DNA from: an uncultured Porphyromonadaceae bacterium
GTDB lineage: Bacteria > Bacteroidota > Bacteroidia > Bacteroidales > Muribaculaceae
Length of the DNA stretch: 10,474 nucleotides
Assembly (NCBI GenBank): GCA_900546835.1
Contig: UREH01000081.1
Location: 1 to 10,474 of the forward strand
Direction: 5' to 3'
Below, in pieces: positions 1-6,419 of the stretch. A program made the translations under genes and the position numbers. Position 1 is the stretch's first letter. The number at the start of each line of letters is the position of its first letter. Below the pieces are notes generated by a model. That model saw only the letters and a program-made list of their open reading frames with translations. It was not told the DNA's origin and ran no database searches.

Positions 1-348
1 GCCGTGGAGCGCGGCCGCCAGCGCCTGATGCAGGCCTCGGCCACGCTTGGAGGCGTGAGCGGCCGGCGCATCCAGCCGCAGCTCACGCGTCTGCAGATGA
101 TTCTTGAGGCTCTTGCGGAGGCCGCGCGTAACCGCACCGCACGCCAGCGCCAGCGGCTCGAATCTATCGAGGCGCTTGTAGAAGCACTCTCGCCAATGGC
201 TACCCTGCGCCGAGGCTATTCGATAACCCGAATCGACGGCCATGCCATCACGTCGACCGACGGGCTCGCTCCCGGCACGCGCCTTCAGACGATCCTCGCC
301 TCGGGCACCGTCGAGTCGACCGTCGAGGCCGTGGGGCAGTCATCGTGA
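1..348 (+). CDS. xseA: Exodeoxyribonuclease VII large subunit, C-terminal end (partial)
   Basis: The window opens inside this gene; 115 codons and the TGA stop are visible. Exonuclease VII degrades single-stranded DNA into oligonucleotides in the cytoplasm, and the large subunit is the catalytic one. The visible part is the family's tail: an Arg/Gln/Glu-rich helical stretch (about residues 1-65 of the fragment, the coiled region that binds small subunits), then the signature ALSPMATLRRGYSI (62-75), then a short beta-rich end with the LAPGTRL turn (89-95) that closes the protein. The catalytic domain and the OB-fold lie upstream, outside the window. It is followed 47 bases later by xseB in the same direction, the usual pairing, which supports the call. 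The GTG at 4-6 is an internal valine, not a start. Confidence 0.93.
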   Translation, partial: AVERGRQRLMQASATLGGVSGRRIQPQLTRLQMILEALAEAARNRTARQRQRLESIEALVEALSPMATLRRGYSITRIDGHAITSTDGLAPGTRLQTILASGTVESTVEAVGQSS

Positions 349-395
349 TTTCCCGAAAAAATCGGAATTGATAATTCTCAGATATACATCCAGTT

Positions 396-620
396 ATGTC
401 AGACGAAAATAAGGCGGTATTCACTCCCGCCAAAGATCTTACCTACAGTCAGGCCGTGGCCGAACTTGAAAAAATCCTGCGCCTGATGCAGAGCGACGAA
501 TGCGACATCGACCGCCTTGCCGCTCTTACGCGCCGTGCCACTGAACTTATAGCCGAATGCCGCAGTCGCCTTATGGCTACAGACGAGGAGCTCCGCGCCA
601 TACTCGACCAGCAGCACTGA
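396..620 (+). CDS. xseB: Exodeoxyribonuclease VII small subunit
   Basis: 74 residues, a normal length for this family. The small subunit forms long helices that bind the coiled region of XseA and assemble the exonuclease VII holoenzyme in the cytoplasm. The family pattern is clear: TYSQAVAELEKIL (16-28), an acidic turn (QSDECDID, 32-39), then a second helix with LTRRATELIAECRSRL (44-59). The ATG at 396 is chosen because it leaves about 15 residues before the conserved Tyr, as is common, and no better start lies upstream. The gene is probably co-transcribed with xseA, 47 bases upstream. Its stop faces the stop of the M16 peptidase gene across only 28 bases, with no clear terminator between them. 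Confidence 0.93.
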   Translation: MSDENKAVFTPAKDLTYSQAVAELEKILRLMQSDECDIDRLAALTRRATELIAECRSRLMATDEELRAILDQQH

Positions 621-648
621 GAACGTCGTAAAAAAACTGAATATCAGA

Positions 649-1899
649 TTATTGCACGCTCTCCGCTCCCTCCGGGCGATAAATGAGCGTGCACTTATGG
701 TCGGGATTGAAAATGGTGGCGGCTGTGGAGCGTAGTGTATCGGGTGTTATGGCCCGGTATGGCTCCATGAAGCGGTCAGCATCCTCGCGGTGCATCTCCG
801 CGAGTGCGATTGTCTGCGCCACGCTCAGATAGTTCAGCAGCCCGAATGTACGTGCGGATTCAAGACGGTTTAGACACAACTCCACGTCGCGTTGCCCGAC
901 CGTCTCCCGGGCCATGCGCGAGGTCTGCGCGTCGATCGCCACGATTGCCTCGCGCTCGGCCTCTTGGCCGTTGCGCGCTAGTTTGGCGTTGATCAGGAAG
1001 AGTCCTGGCTCTTCCGTACCCTGGATGGCCGCGTCGACTTCGGTGAAGATATCGGTGCCCATAAGCAGCTCGCGGTAGAAGCGGCTGGCATGTCCGTTGG
1101 CCAGTATGTCGCTGATTATGTCGGCGTTGAAATATTCCGGTGTGCCGTATCCGGCCATGGGATAGGCGATGGCTAAGGCCGTCTGCGGCACGCGTCCGCT
1201 CAGTGTGGCGGTTCTCGGTGCGGCAGGCAGCGGCTCTTTGGGGAGTCTGCGGGCTGCCACGTTTCGTGGCGGCAGGGTGCCATACCATTTCCTTACGAGG
1301 CGTTCGGCAGTAGCCGCGTCAATATTGCCGCATATGGCTAGCACGGCGTTGTCGGGCGCGTAGTGGGAGTAAAACCATCGCTCGGCGTCGGAAAGCGTGA
1401 CGCGCTCTATATGGCTGAAATCCTTGCCGATGACGGGGAAACGATAGGGATGGGTGCGGTAGCAGAGCGCGCGCAGGGCGTGGTCCATGTCGCCGTAGGG
1501 GCGGTTGAGGCATGTCTGCTTGAATTCCTCGATTACCACGTTGCGCTGCACTTCGAGGCTCCTTTCGCTGAGTGCGAGGCGAAGCATGCGGTCGCTCTCA
1601 ATCCATAGGGCCGTCTCGATGTTGGCCGCCGGCAGGACGTCGTAGAAGTTCGTGAAATCGCTCGAAGTCCAGGCGTTTGAGATCCCTCCGGCGGCCGACA
1701 GGGCGGCGTCGAAGTCTGGTACGTGGGCCGACCCGCCGAACATCAGGTGCTCGAAAAGATGGGCAATTCCCGTCAGGGCCGGCGATTCGTCGCGGGCTCC
1801 GACATCATAGAGAGTGTTGACTGCCACCATGGCCGTGGAGCGGTCGTGGACGTGGACCACACGCAGGCCGTTGTCGAGAGTAAACCTATTGATTTTCAT
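649..1899 (-). CDS. M16-family zinc metallopeptidase (insulinase/processing-peptidase-like)
   Basis: 416 residues, the normal size of a single-chain M16B peptidase. The N-terminal M16 domain (about 5-155) has the inverted zinc motif HLFEH (47-51: His47 and His51 as ligands, Glu50 as catalytic base). A third ligand is at Glu124 or Glu125 in VVIEEFKQ, the expected distance of about 73-74 residues downstream. The C-terminal M16 domain (about 165-350) includes the GNIDAATAERLVRKWYGTLPP segment that follows the linker. All active-site residues are present, so it should be an active endopeptidase. There is no signal peptide or lipobox, so a cytoplasmic or non-classical location is likely. It is the last gene of a leftward run; the PPIase gene ends 28 bases upstream of its ATG. 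Natural substrate unknown; relatives cleave peptides or presequences. Confidence 0.92.
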   Translation of the reverse strand: MKINRFTLDNGLRVVHVHDRSTAMVAVNTLYDVGARDESPALTGIAHLFEHLMFGGSAHVPDFDAALSAAGGISNAWTSSDFTNFYDVLPAANIETALWIESDRMLRLALSERSLEVQRNVVIEEFKQTCLNRPYGDMDHALRALCYRTHPYRFPVIGKDFSHIERVTLSDAERWFYSHYAPDNAVLAICGNIDAATAERLVRKWYGTLPPRNVAARRLPKEPLPAAPRTATLSGRVPQTALAIAYPMAGYGTPEYFNADIISDILANGHASRFYRELLMGTDIFTEVDAAIQGTEEPGLFLINAKLARNGQEAEREAIVAIDAQTSRMARETVGQRDVELCLNRLESARTFGLLNYLSVAQTIALAEMHREDADRFMEPYRAITPDTLRSTAATIFNPDHKCTLIYRPEGAESVQ

Positions 1900-1927
1900 T
1901 GCGGTGTGTCGGAAGGCAAGCAGTGCG

Positions 1928-2815
1928 TCAGTCGGTGAGCACTCGCATCGACAGGATTTTCACATCCTTGAGCGGCCGGTCGTGGGAGTCGGTCTCAACT
2001 TTTTCGATTTTATCGATTACGTCCATGCCGTCGACTACCTCGCCGAATACCGTATACTGGTTGTCGAGGTGGGGTGTTCCGCCGGTGGTGGTGTATGCCT
2101 CGCGCTGCTGGGAGGTGAGTCGGGCGGGCGCCTCGGCTGCTTTCTTCTCGGTGATGGCCACCAGCTCGTCCTGCAGGGCCTGGAGACCGGCCTGGTCGCG
2201 GTTGCGGCGCAGGGTCATGATCGAGTCGCGGTGTTCGCGGGCCAGGTCGTTGAATATGTTCTGCTTCTGCATCATCTGCAGCTGGCGCTCCATCTGGTTG
2301 AGGGTGCTGTCGTTATAGGCTTTGCCGGTGACGATATAGAACTGCGAGCCCGACGAGCGGCGCTCGGGGTTCACCTGGTCGCCCTGACGGGCTGCGGCAA
2401 GTGCACCGCGCTTATGGAAATGCGTAGGATATACGATTTCAGCCTCGATATCGTAGCCGGGGCCTCCGGAGCCGAGCGTCTTGCCTGCCGGGGCCGTTTT
2501 CGAGTCGGGGTCGCCCGTCTGCACCATGAATTCGTTGATTACGCGGTGGAAGAGCACTCCGTTGTAGTAGCCTTCTTTGGCCAGTTTTACGAAATTATCG
2601 CGATGGCGGGGGGTGTCGCCGAAGAGGCGCACCGTCAGATCGCCTTCGGTGGTCTTGATTTCTACCAGCACGTCGCCGGGCTTGTTCTGTTTGGTCATTT
2701 CCTTGATATTTTTACTGCTTGAGCGCGATTTGTTGAGTGTTACGGCGCCGCCGACGATTGCGGCGACAGCCACCGAGCCTGCCAGCAGCAGGTTGCGTAG
2801 TTTTTTCATATTCAT
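1928..2815 (-). CDS. Cyclophilin-type peptidylprolyl cis-trans isomerase, N-terminally anchored or exported
   Basis: 295 residues; catalyses cis-trans isomerisation of X-Pro bonds to help proteins fold, probably in the periplasm. Residues 4-28 are a basic start plus a hydrophobic helix without a lipobox, so it is either a signal anchor or cleaved. The cyclophilin core starts near residue 48. Visible active-site elements are LFHRVINEFMVQTGD (88-102, catalytic Arg91 and Gln99), HFHKRGALAAAR (132-143), SSGSQFYIVTG (154-164) and HLDNQYTVFGEVVDGMDVIDKI (249-270). The position that is Trp121 in human cyclophilin A is His249. Between 165 and 246 lies an insert of about 80 residues, Gln/Arg/Glu-rich and predicted helical; from memory, similar inserts occur in other Bacteroidota PPIases. 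Met1 and Met3 are equally possible starts. It lies between the unknown 126-residue gene and the M16 peptidase gene, all leftward. Confidence 0.93.
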   Translation of the reverse strand: MNMKKLRNLLLAGSVAVAAIVGGAVTLNKSRSSSKNIKEMTKQNKPGDVLVEIKTTEGDLTVRLFGDTPRHRDNFVKLAKEGYYNGVLFHRVINEFMVQTGDPDSKTAPAGKTLGSGGPGYDIEAEIVYPTHFHKRGALAAARQGDQVNPERRSSGSQFYIVTGKAYNDSTLNQMERQLQMMQKQNIFNDLAREHRDSIMTLRRNRDQAGLQALQDELVAITEKKAAEAPARLTSQQREAYTTTGGTPHLDNQYTVFGEVVDGMDVIDKIEKVETDSHDRPLKDVKILSMRVLTD

Positions 2816-2836
2816 TGCTGTGGTTATGCAGGCTTA

Positions 2837-2858
2837 ACGTTCCGGGACTCCGGAAAGT
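2837..2858 (-). other. Hairpin between the unknown gene and the PPIase gene
   Basis: TTCCGG (2840-2845) and CCGGAA (2850-2855) form a perfect six-base-pair stem around a GACT loop. Beyond one mismatch (2839/2856), two further pairs form (2837-2838 with 2857-2858). It lies 22 bases before the PPIase start on the transcribed strand and has no following U-tract, so it is not a standard terminator. It could affect mRNA processing or translation of the PPIase. Confidence 0.4.
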
Positions 2859-2893
2859 TCTTTGGGATCGATGGGTATGGATTTGGAAAGAGC

Positions 2894-3274
2894 TCAGAGT
2901 GCGCCCTGCGGATTAAGGCGTTTGTAGATGCGTCGGAAATTGTTGTCGACGGCCGAGAGTTCGGCGGCACGGGCGGCATAGTCGGCGCCGTAAAACTGCT
3001 CCATGAGCGCCCCGATATAGTTGCGCTCGCGGTCTTTGTCGATTCCCAGGCCTACAAGCCTTTCGATGGCCGGAGCGAAGGCTTCGCGGTCGATGGCGAA
3101 GAGGTAGCGGGCCGCGCTTATCAGGAACTGACCCGTAAGGTCGGCGCGACACATGTTGTCGATCAGATAATCAAGGTCGTCGGCCATTGTCTCGATATGG
3201 TTGGCGATGTATTCGTAGGTGGCGAGGCCGTCGGCGTCGGCCTCCAGACGTTTTTTGTCGGTATCGTCGATCAT
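2894..3274 (-). CDS. Uncharacterised small acidic protein (126 residues)
   Basis: I do not recognise this family. The protein is cytoplasmic-looking: no signal peptide, no membrane segment, no cysteine motif. It is mostly helical and acidic at the N-terminus (MIDDTDKKRLEADADG), with a middle part containing LISAARYLFAIDREAFAPA and LGIDKDRERNYIGALMEQFYGADYAARAAEL and a basic end (FRRIYKRLNPQG). The reading frame stays open upstream to 3406, but the ATG at 3274 is preferred. It sits about 25 bases downstream of a perfect Bacteroides -7 box, and the residues encoded upstream are low in similarity to anything and would span that promoter. It is first in a leftward run with the PPIase gene (78-base gap) and the M16 peptidase gene, which hints at a protein-quality role, but nothing in its sequence shows this. 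Confidence 0.7.
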   Translation of the reverse strand: MIDDTDKKRLEADADGLATYEYIANHIETMADDLDYLIDNMCRADLTGQFLISAARYLFAIDREAFAPAIERLVGLGIDKDRERNYIGALMEQFYGADYAARAAELSAVDNNFRRIYKRLNPQGAL

Positions 3275-3298
3275 GGTGAAATGTGGTTTTGTCACCTG

Positions 3299-3306
3299 CA
3301 AAGATA
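3299..3306 (-). promoter_or_regulatory. Bacteroides-type -7 promoter box, leftward
   Basis: On the minus strand this reads TATCTTTG, an exact match to the TAnnTTTG -7 element used by the Bacteroidota primary sigma factor. The expected -33 zone, about 20 bases upstream, is a T-run (complement of 3324-3330) without a full TTTG, so the -33 match is weak. Transcription would begin near 3292, giving a leader of roughly 18 bases to the ATG at 3274. This is the main reason for choosing that start. Confidence 0.6.
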
Positions 3307-3402
3307 AGCAACAATTTCCGATGAAAAAAATGTGAATAATATATCGAATCTTTCCGCAGGTCCTTCGCTTTTCTCTGCTATTGGGCAATTGTGGAAGTTT
3401 TG

Positions 3403-3446
3403 CCAAAGATTATTTGCAAATTTTAAAGATAATTCAGTATCTTTGG
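3403..3446. promoter_or_regulatory. Inverted repeats overlapping the operon promoter (candidate operator)
   Basis: AAAGATA (3425-3431) and TATCTTT (3438-3444) form a perfect seven-base dyad with a six-base spacer, and the right arm is the -7 box itself. A second copy of the left-arm motif, CCAAAGAT (3403-3410), pairs perfectly with ATCTTTGG (3439-3446). Such placement would let a dimeric regulator block RNA polymerase. Part of the symmetry may simply reflect back-to-back -7-like sequences, since the minus strand at 3424-3431 reads TATCTTTA. Confidence 0.4.
3413..3445 (+). promoter_or_regulatory. Bacteroides-type promoter of the receptor-lipoprotein operon
   Basis: TTTG at 3413-3416 (-33 box) and TATCTTTG at 3438-3445 (-7 box, exact TAnnTTTG) are separated by 21 bases, within the 19-21 base range described for Bacteroides promoters. 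Transcription should start around 3450, leaving a leader of about 140 bases before the receptor ATG at 3594. No other promoter of this quality was seen before the operon. Confidence 0.8.
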
Positions 3447-3452
3447 AGGCTA

Positions 3453-3547
3453 AATCTTCCCGAGCCGTAGGGCTCGCTGCGTCCCCGACGTGCCGTCTGC
3501 ACGGACTGCGTGGGGTAAGGTTAATGAAGTGAGCCGTTTGCCGAACG
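3453..3547 (+). ncRNA. Structured 5' leader RNA of the operon (candidate cis-regulatory element)
   Basis: The leader can fold into a three-way junction. P1: 3453-3461 pairs with 3513-3522 (nine pairs including one U-G, one bulged base at 3516). P2: GAGCC (3462-3466) with GGCTC (3471-3475), loop GTAG, perfect. P3: CGTGC (3489-3493) with GCACG (3499-3503), loop CGTCT, perfect and extendable by GTC (3481-3483) with GAC (3504-3506). A weaker four-pair hairpin, CGTT/AACG, follows at 3535-3547. CCCC (3483-3486) can alternatively pair with GGGG (3512-3515), which would break P1, a possible switch. The GC-rich block stands out between AT-rich flanks. I could not match it to a known riboswitch class. 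Confidence 0.45.
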
Positions 3548-3556
3548 ATTTTCAAT

Positions 3557-3604
3557 ATGGAAAATAAATTATATCCATTCAATAAAAATTTCTATGAGAT
3601 TTAA
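3557..3604 (+). CDS. Possible 15-codon leader ORF overlapping the receptor start
   Basis: ATG at 3557 opens a frame of 15 codons (MENKLYPFNKNFYEI) that ends with TAA at 3602-3604, eleven bases inside the receptor gene and out of frame with it. It has no Shine-Dalgarno site and no recognisable features. If translated, ribosomes finishing it would release right at the receptor start, which could couple or limit receptor translation. It may equally be chance in an AT-rich stretch. Confidence 0.2.
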   Translation: MENKLYPFNKNFYEI

Positions 3605-6374
3605 ACTGTTTCTATCGCTGCTGCTCTCAGCAGTGCTTTCATCCACTGCTCAGACGGCGGTGGTGACCGGTAGCGTCATCGACGCCGATACGGGAAGCCC
3701 CGTTGCGGGCGCCGTTGTCACGATTCAGGACCAAGGGATTTCCGTCACCACAGGCCCTGCCGGCGATTTCCGCATCAGTAACGCACGTCCCGGCGAAGCC
3801 GTGCTCACCATCGTGGCTCCCGGCTACGAGGGGGGTGCCTCGCAGGCGCGTCTCTACAACGGCCAGAGCATCGATACCGGCGCTCTGCGTCTGTTCGCCG
3901 ATTTCGCCGACAATGACTTCATCACCGAGAACAGCGAGGAGCTTCTCTTCGACGAATCGATGATGGAGGACGAGGCCGGCAACTCGCAGGCCGTAGGTGC
4001 TCTTACCGGTTCCAACGACGACATCTATTTCCGCTTCAGCCGCTACGGCTACTCGCCGCTCTATTCCAACTACCGCGGCTACAACAGCGTGTGGAGCGAT
4101 ACATACATCAACTCGCTGCCCATGAACGACCTCATGCGCGGAGGATTCTCCTTCCAGCAGCTGGCCGGCATGACCTCGCGCGCATTCCGCAACTCCACGG
4201 CTACCGTGGGCCTGTCGGCTGCATCCTACGGATTCGGCAACATCGGCGGCAGCCAGAACTTCAGTACCATCACCGAGGGCTACGCCCCCGGCTTCAACGG
4301 TACTCTCAGCTACACCAACTCCAACTATAAGTACCGCGCCATGGCCACCTATTCCACCGGCATGAACGAACAGGGGCTGGCTCTTACGGCATCGGCTGTG
4401 TTCCGCTATGCCGACGAGGGTGTGGTGCCCGGAACGTTCTACACCGCCGGCGGCTTCTTCCTCTCGGGCGAGAAGCAGTTCAACAAGAACCATTCGCTTA
4501 CCGCCACCTTCTGGATGAACCCCCGCCAGTATGCCAACGGCAAAGCTACAGTCCAGGAGGCCATCGACCTCAGCGGCGACCATCTGTATAACCCCACATG
4601 GGGCTGGCAGGACGGCAAGAAGCGCTCCGACAATATCCGCGAGAACTTCGACCCGACGCTGATGTTCAACTATATCTACAAGAACGAGAAGACTACGGTC
4701 AACACCGGTGCCGCCGTGCGCTGGGTGCACTACGCGCGCACACGCCTTTCATACTACAACGGCAACGATACGCGTCCCGACTACTACAAGAATTTACCGA
4801 GCTACTGGACCATGCTTGGCAACGACAATCCCGAGATGGCGGCCTACTACACCGACCTCTGGGAGAACGACGAGAATTTCCGTCAGCTCAACTGGGATAG
4901 CTTTTATGAGGCCAACTATCTGAACAACTGGCAGAACCAGTCGCTCCCCGAAGCTCAGAAGAAGGGCTCGACCTACATCCAGCAGATGGAGCACTCCAAC
5001 CAGGTCAATTTCATCGTCGGTTCGACAATCAACCACCGCCTCAACGATAAGGTAACCCTGCAGGGTGGTGTGAACTTCAATTACACCAAGACCAACGACT
5101 ATGCCACCGTGCGCGACCTGCTCGGCGGCGAGTTCTGGACCGATGTCGACGGTTTCGCAGAGCGTGAGCTCAATAACCCCAACGCTTCGGCCGACATCGT
5201 GCAGAACAATCTCAACGACCCCAACCGCCGCGCCAAGGTAGGCGACCGCATCGGCTGGGACTACAGCATCTACGCCCTCAAGGCCCAGGCATGGCTGCAG
5301 AATCAGATCAATACCGCCAAGTGGGATGTTAACTACGGCCTCGAAATGAGCTACGAGCAGTTCTACCGCCAGGGCTATATGCGCAACGGCCGAGCTCCCG
5401 AAAATTCTTTCGGCAAATCGGGTACAGTCCGTTTCAACGACGCCATGTTCAAGGCCGGCGCCACCTATAAGCTCAACGGCCGCAACTACTTCACTCTTCA
5501 GGCCCAGTATGGTACGGTGGCTCCCGTGATCAACGACGTGTATATCTCGCCGCGCATCAAGGACACTACAATCGACAATCCCAAGAGCACCCGTGTATTC
5601 TCAATCGACGGACGCTATACGTGGAACTACCGCCGCTTCCGTGGCTCGATTACGGCTTACTTCACCGACATGAACGATGCGGTGGAGCGCTACGGCTTCT
5701 GGGATGAGAGCCTCAACGCTTTCTGTAACTTCGCTCTCTCGGGCGTTCACCGCCAGTACAAGGGTATCGAACTCGGTATGGCCTATCAGATTACCTCGTC
5801 GCTGCGCGCCACTTTCGCAGGTAATTTCGCGCGCTACCGCTACGCCAACAATCCGTCGGGTACCCGTTCGGTGGAGAACGGTCTGCTTCCCGACCAGACC
5901 AACCAGTTCTTCCTCAAGAATTATATCTGCACTTCCACTCCGCAGACCGCCTTCAACATCGGCCTGGCATGGAACGCTCCTAAAAACTGGTATCTTAACT
6001 TCGACGCCTCCTGGCTCGCCGACTACTACGTGCGCCTGGCTTATCCACGCCACCAGATTATCGACGGACTGGCATCTTATGTGGGTTCAGAGGAAAAACT
6101 TGCCGAGGCAGTGGATGCCTTCACAGCCCAGGAAAAGCTGAAGAACCAGTGGGTGCTCAACGCCTCGATCGGCAAGAGCATCTATCTTAACCGCAAGCTC
6201 AGCCTCAATTTCAACGTTTCGGTCAGCAACCTGCTCAACAACCGCAACCTCATCACCCAGGCCACCGAGCAGTTCCGCATCGACACCAAGACCTACAATC
6301 CCCAGGCTTTCCCCACCAAATACATGTATGCCCAGGGTATAAAGGTGTTTGTCAATGCAGGTATCCGCTTCTGA
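3594..6374 (+). CDS. TonB-dependent outer-membrane receptor, not SusC type
   Basis: 926 residues. Signal peptide at about 1-19 (cleavage near STA-Q). A carboxypeptidase-regulatory-like beta-sandwich follows (about 22-100: VTGSVIDADTGSPVAGAVV, GPAGDFRI, APGYEG), then an acidic linker (101-140), a plug domain (about 140-230: YSNYRGYNSVWSDTYINSLPMNDL at 158-180, SYGFGNIGGSQNFSTI at 211-226) and a beta-barrel rich in Tyr/Asn/Trp to the C-terminal Phe (VNAGIRF), the expected outer-membrane insertion signal. Receptors of this kind import a ligand across the outer membrane using TonB energy. I see no clear TonB box after the first domain. The SusC family signatures are missing and no SusD follows; instead two DUF5689 lipoproteins do. 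The start is the first ATG after the leader and is directly followed by the signal peptide. Substrate unknown. Confidence 0.88.
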   Translation: MRFKLFLSLLLSAVLSSTAQTAVVTGSVIDADTGSPVAGAVVTIQDQGISVTTGPAGDFRISNARPGEAVLTIVAPGYEGGASQARLYNGQSIDTGALRLFADFADNDFITENSEELLFDESMMEDEAGNSQAVGALTGSNDDIYFRFSRYGYSPLYSNYRGYNSVWSDTYINSLPMNDLMRGGFSFQQLAGMTSRAFRNSTATVGLSAASYGFGNIGGSQNFSTITEGYAPGFNGTLSYTNSNYKYRAMATYSTGMNEQGLALTASAVFRYADEGVVPGTFYTAGGFFLSGEKQFNKNHSLTATFWMNPRQYANGKATVQEAIDLSGDHLYNPTWGWQDGKKRSDNIRENFDPTLMFNYIYKNEKTTVNTGAAVRWVHYARTRLSYYNGNDTRPDYYKNLPSYWTMLGNDNPEMAAYYTDLWENDENFRQLNWDSFYEANYLNNWQNQSLPEAQKKGSTYIQQMEHSNQVNFIVGSTINHRLNDKVTLQGGVNFNYTKTNDYATVRDLLGGEFWTDVDGFAERELNNPNASADIVQNNLNDPNRRAKVGDRIGWDYSIYALKAQAWLQNQINTAKWDVNYGLEMSYEQFYRQGYMRNGRAPENSFGKSGTVRFNDAMFKAGATYKLNGRNYFTLQAQYGTVAPVINDVYISPRIKDTTIDNPKSTRVFSIDGRYTWNYRRFRGSITAYFTDMNDAVERYGFWDESLNAFCNFALSGVHRQYKGIELGMAYQITSSLRATFAGNFARYRYANNPSGTRSVENGLLPDQTNQFFLKNYICTSTPQTAFNIGLAWNAPKNWYLNFDASWLADYYVRLAYPRHQIIDGLASYVGSEEKLAEAVDAFTAQEKLKNQWVLNASIGKSIYLNRKLSLNFNVSVSNLLNNRNLITQATEQFRIDTKTYNPQAFPTKYMYAQGIKVFVNAGIRF

Positions 6375-6419
6375 TGCGGGATACAACCTAATTTTCACCT
6401 TATAAGAAGATAAATACAG

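Larger units (their letters stand above)
3275..3593. other. Divergent control region without a credible gene
   Basis: 319 bases between the leftward unknown gene and the rightward receptor gene. From left to right it holds a leftward -7 box (3299-3306), an AT-rich stretch, a rightward promoter with overlapping inverted repeats (3403-3446), a GC-rich foldable leader (3453-3547), and an AT-rich stretch directly before the receptor start. Open frames crossing it (for example 3332-3532 on the plus strand) have no recognisable protein features and run through both promoter and leader, so I do not call them. Confidence 0.75.

Noticed and set aside
365..377. GAATT-GAT-AATTC inverted repeat between xseA and xseB
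   Set aside because: A five-pair AT-rich stem with a three-base loop is too weak to call a terminator or operator.
621..648. Bidirectional terminator between the convergent xseB and M16 genes
   Set aside because: There is an A-run but no inverted repeat in the 28 bases.
1814..2722. 302-codon plus-strand open frame opposite the PPIase gene
   Set aside because: It is the complement of a strongly supported cyclophilin and has no protein features of its own; long antisense frames are common in GC-rich coding DNA.
3275..3406. Upstream extension of the unknown leftward gene to a start at 3406 (170 residues)
   Set aside because: It would run through the exact -7 box at 3299-3306 and encode an unremarkable Lys/Arg/Cys-rich stretch; the ATG at 3274 fits the promoter better.
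3453..3522. Possible cobalamin riboswitch: AAATC followed by a hairpin and GCTGCGTCCCC resembles parts of its core
   Set aside because: The expected GGGAA strand is absent where it should be, the CGCAACTGT and GCCACTG segments are missing and the element is far too short. The similarity is superficial.
3535..3554. Attenuator terminator in the receptor leader (CGTT/AACG stem followed by ATTTTC)
   Set aside because: The stem has only four pairs and the U-tract is short, so intrinsic termination is not convincing.
3639..4730. 363-codon minus-strand open frame opposite the receptor gene
   Set aside because: The sense strand encodes a clear signal peptide, regulatory-like domain, plug and barrel start; the antisense product is Val/Gly/Ala/His-rich without motifs.
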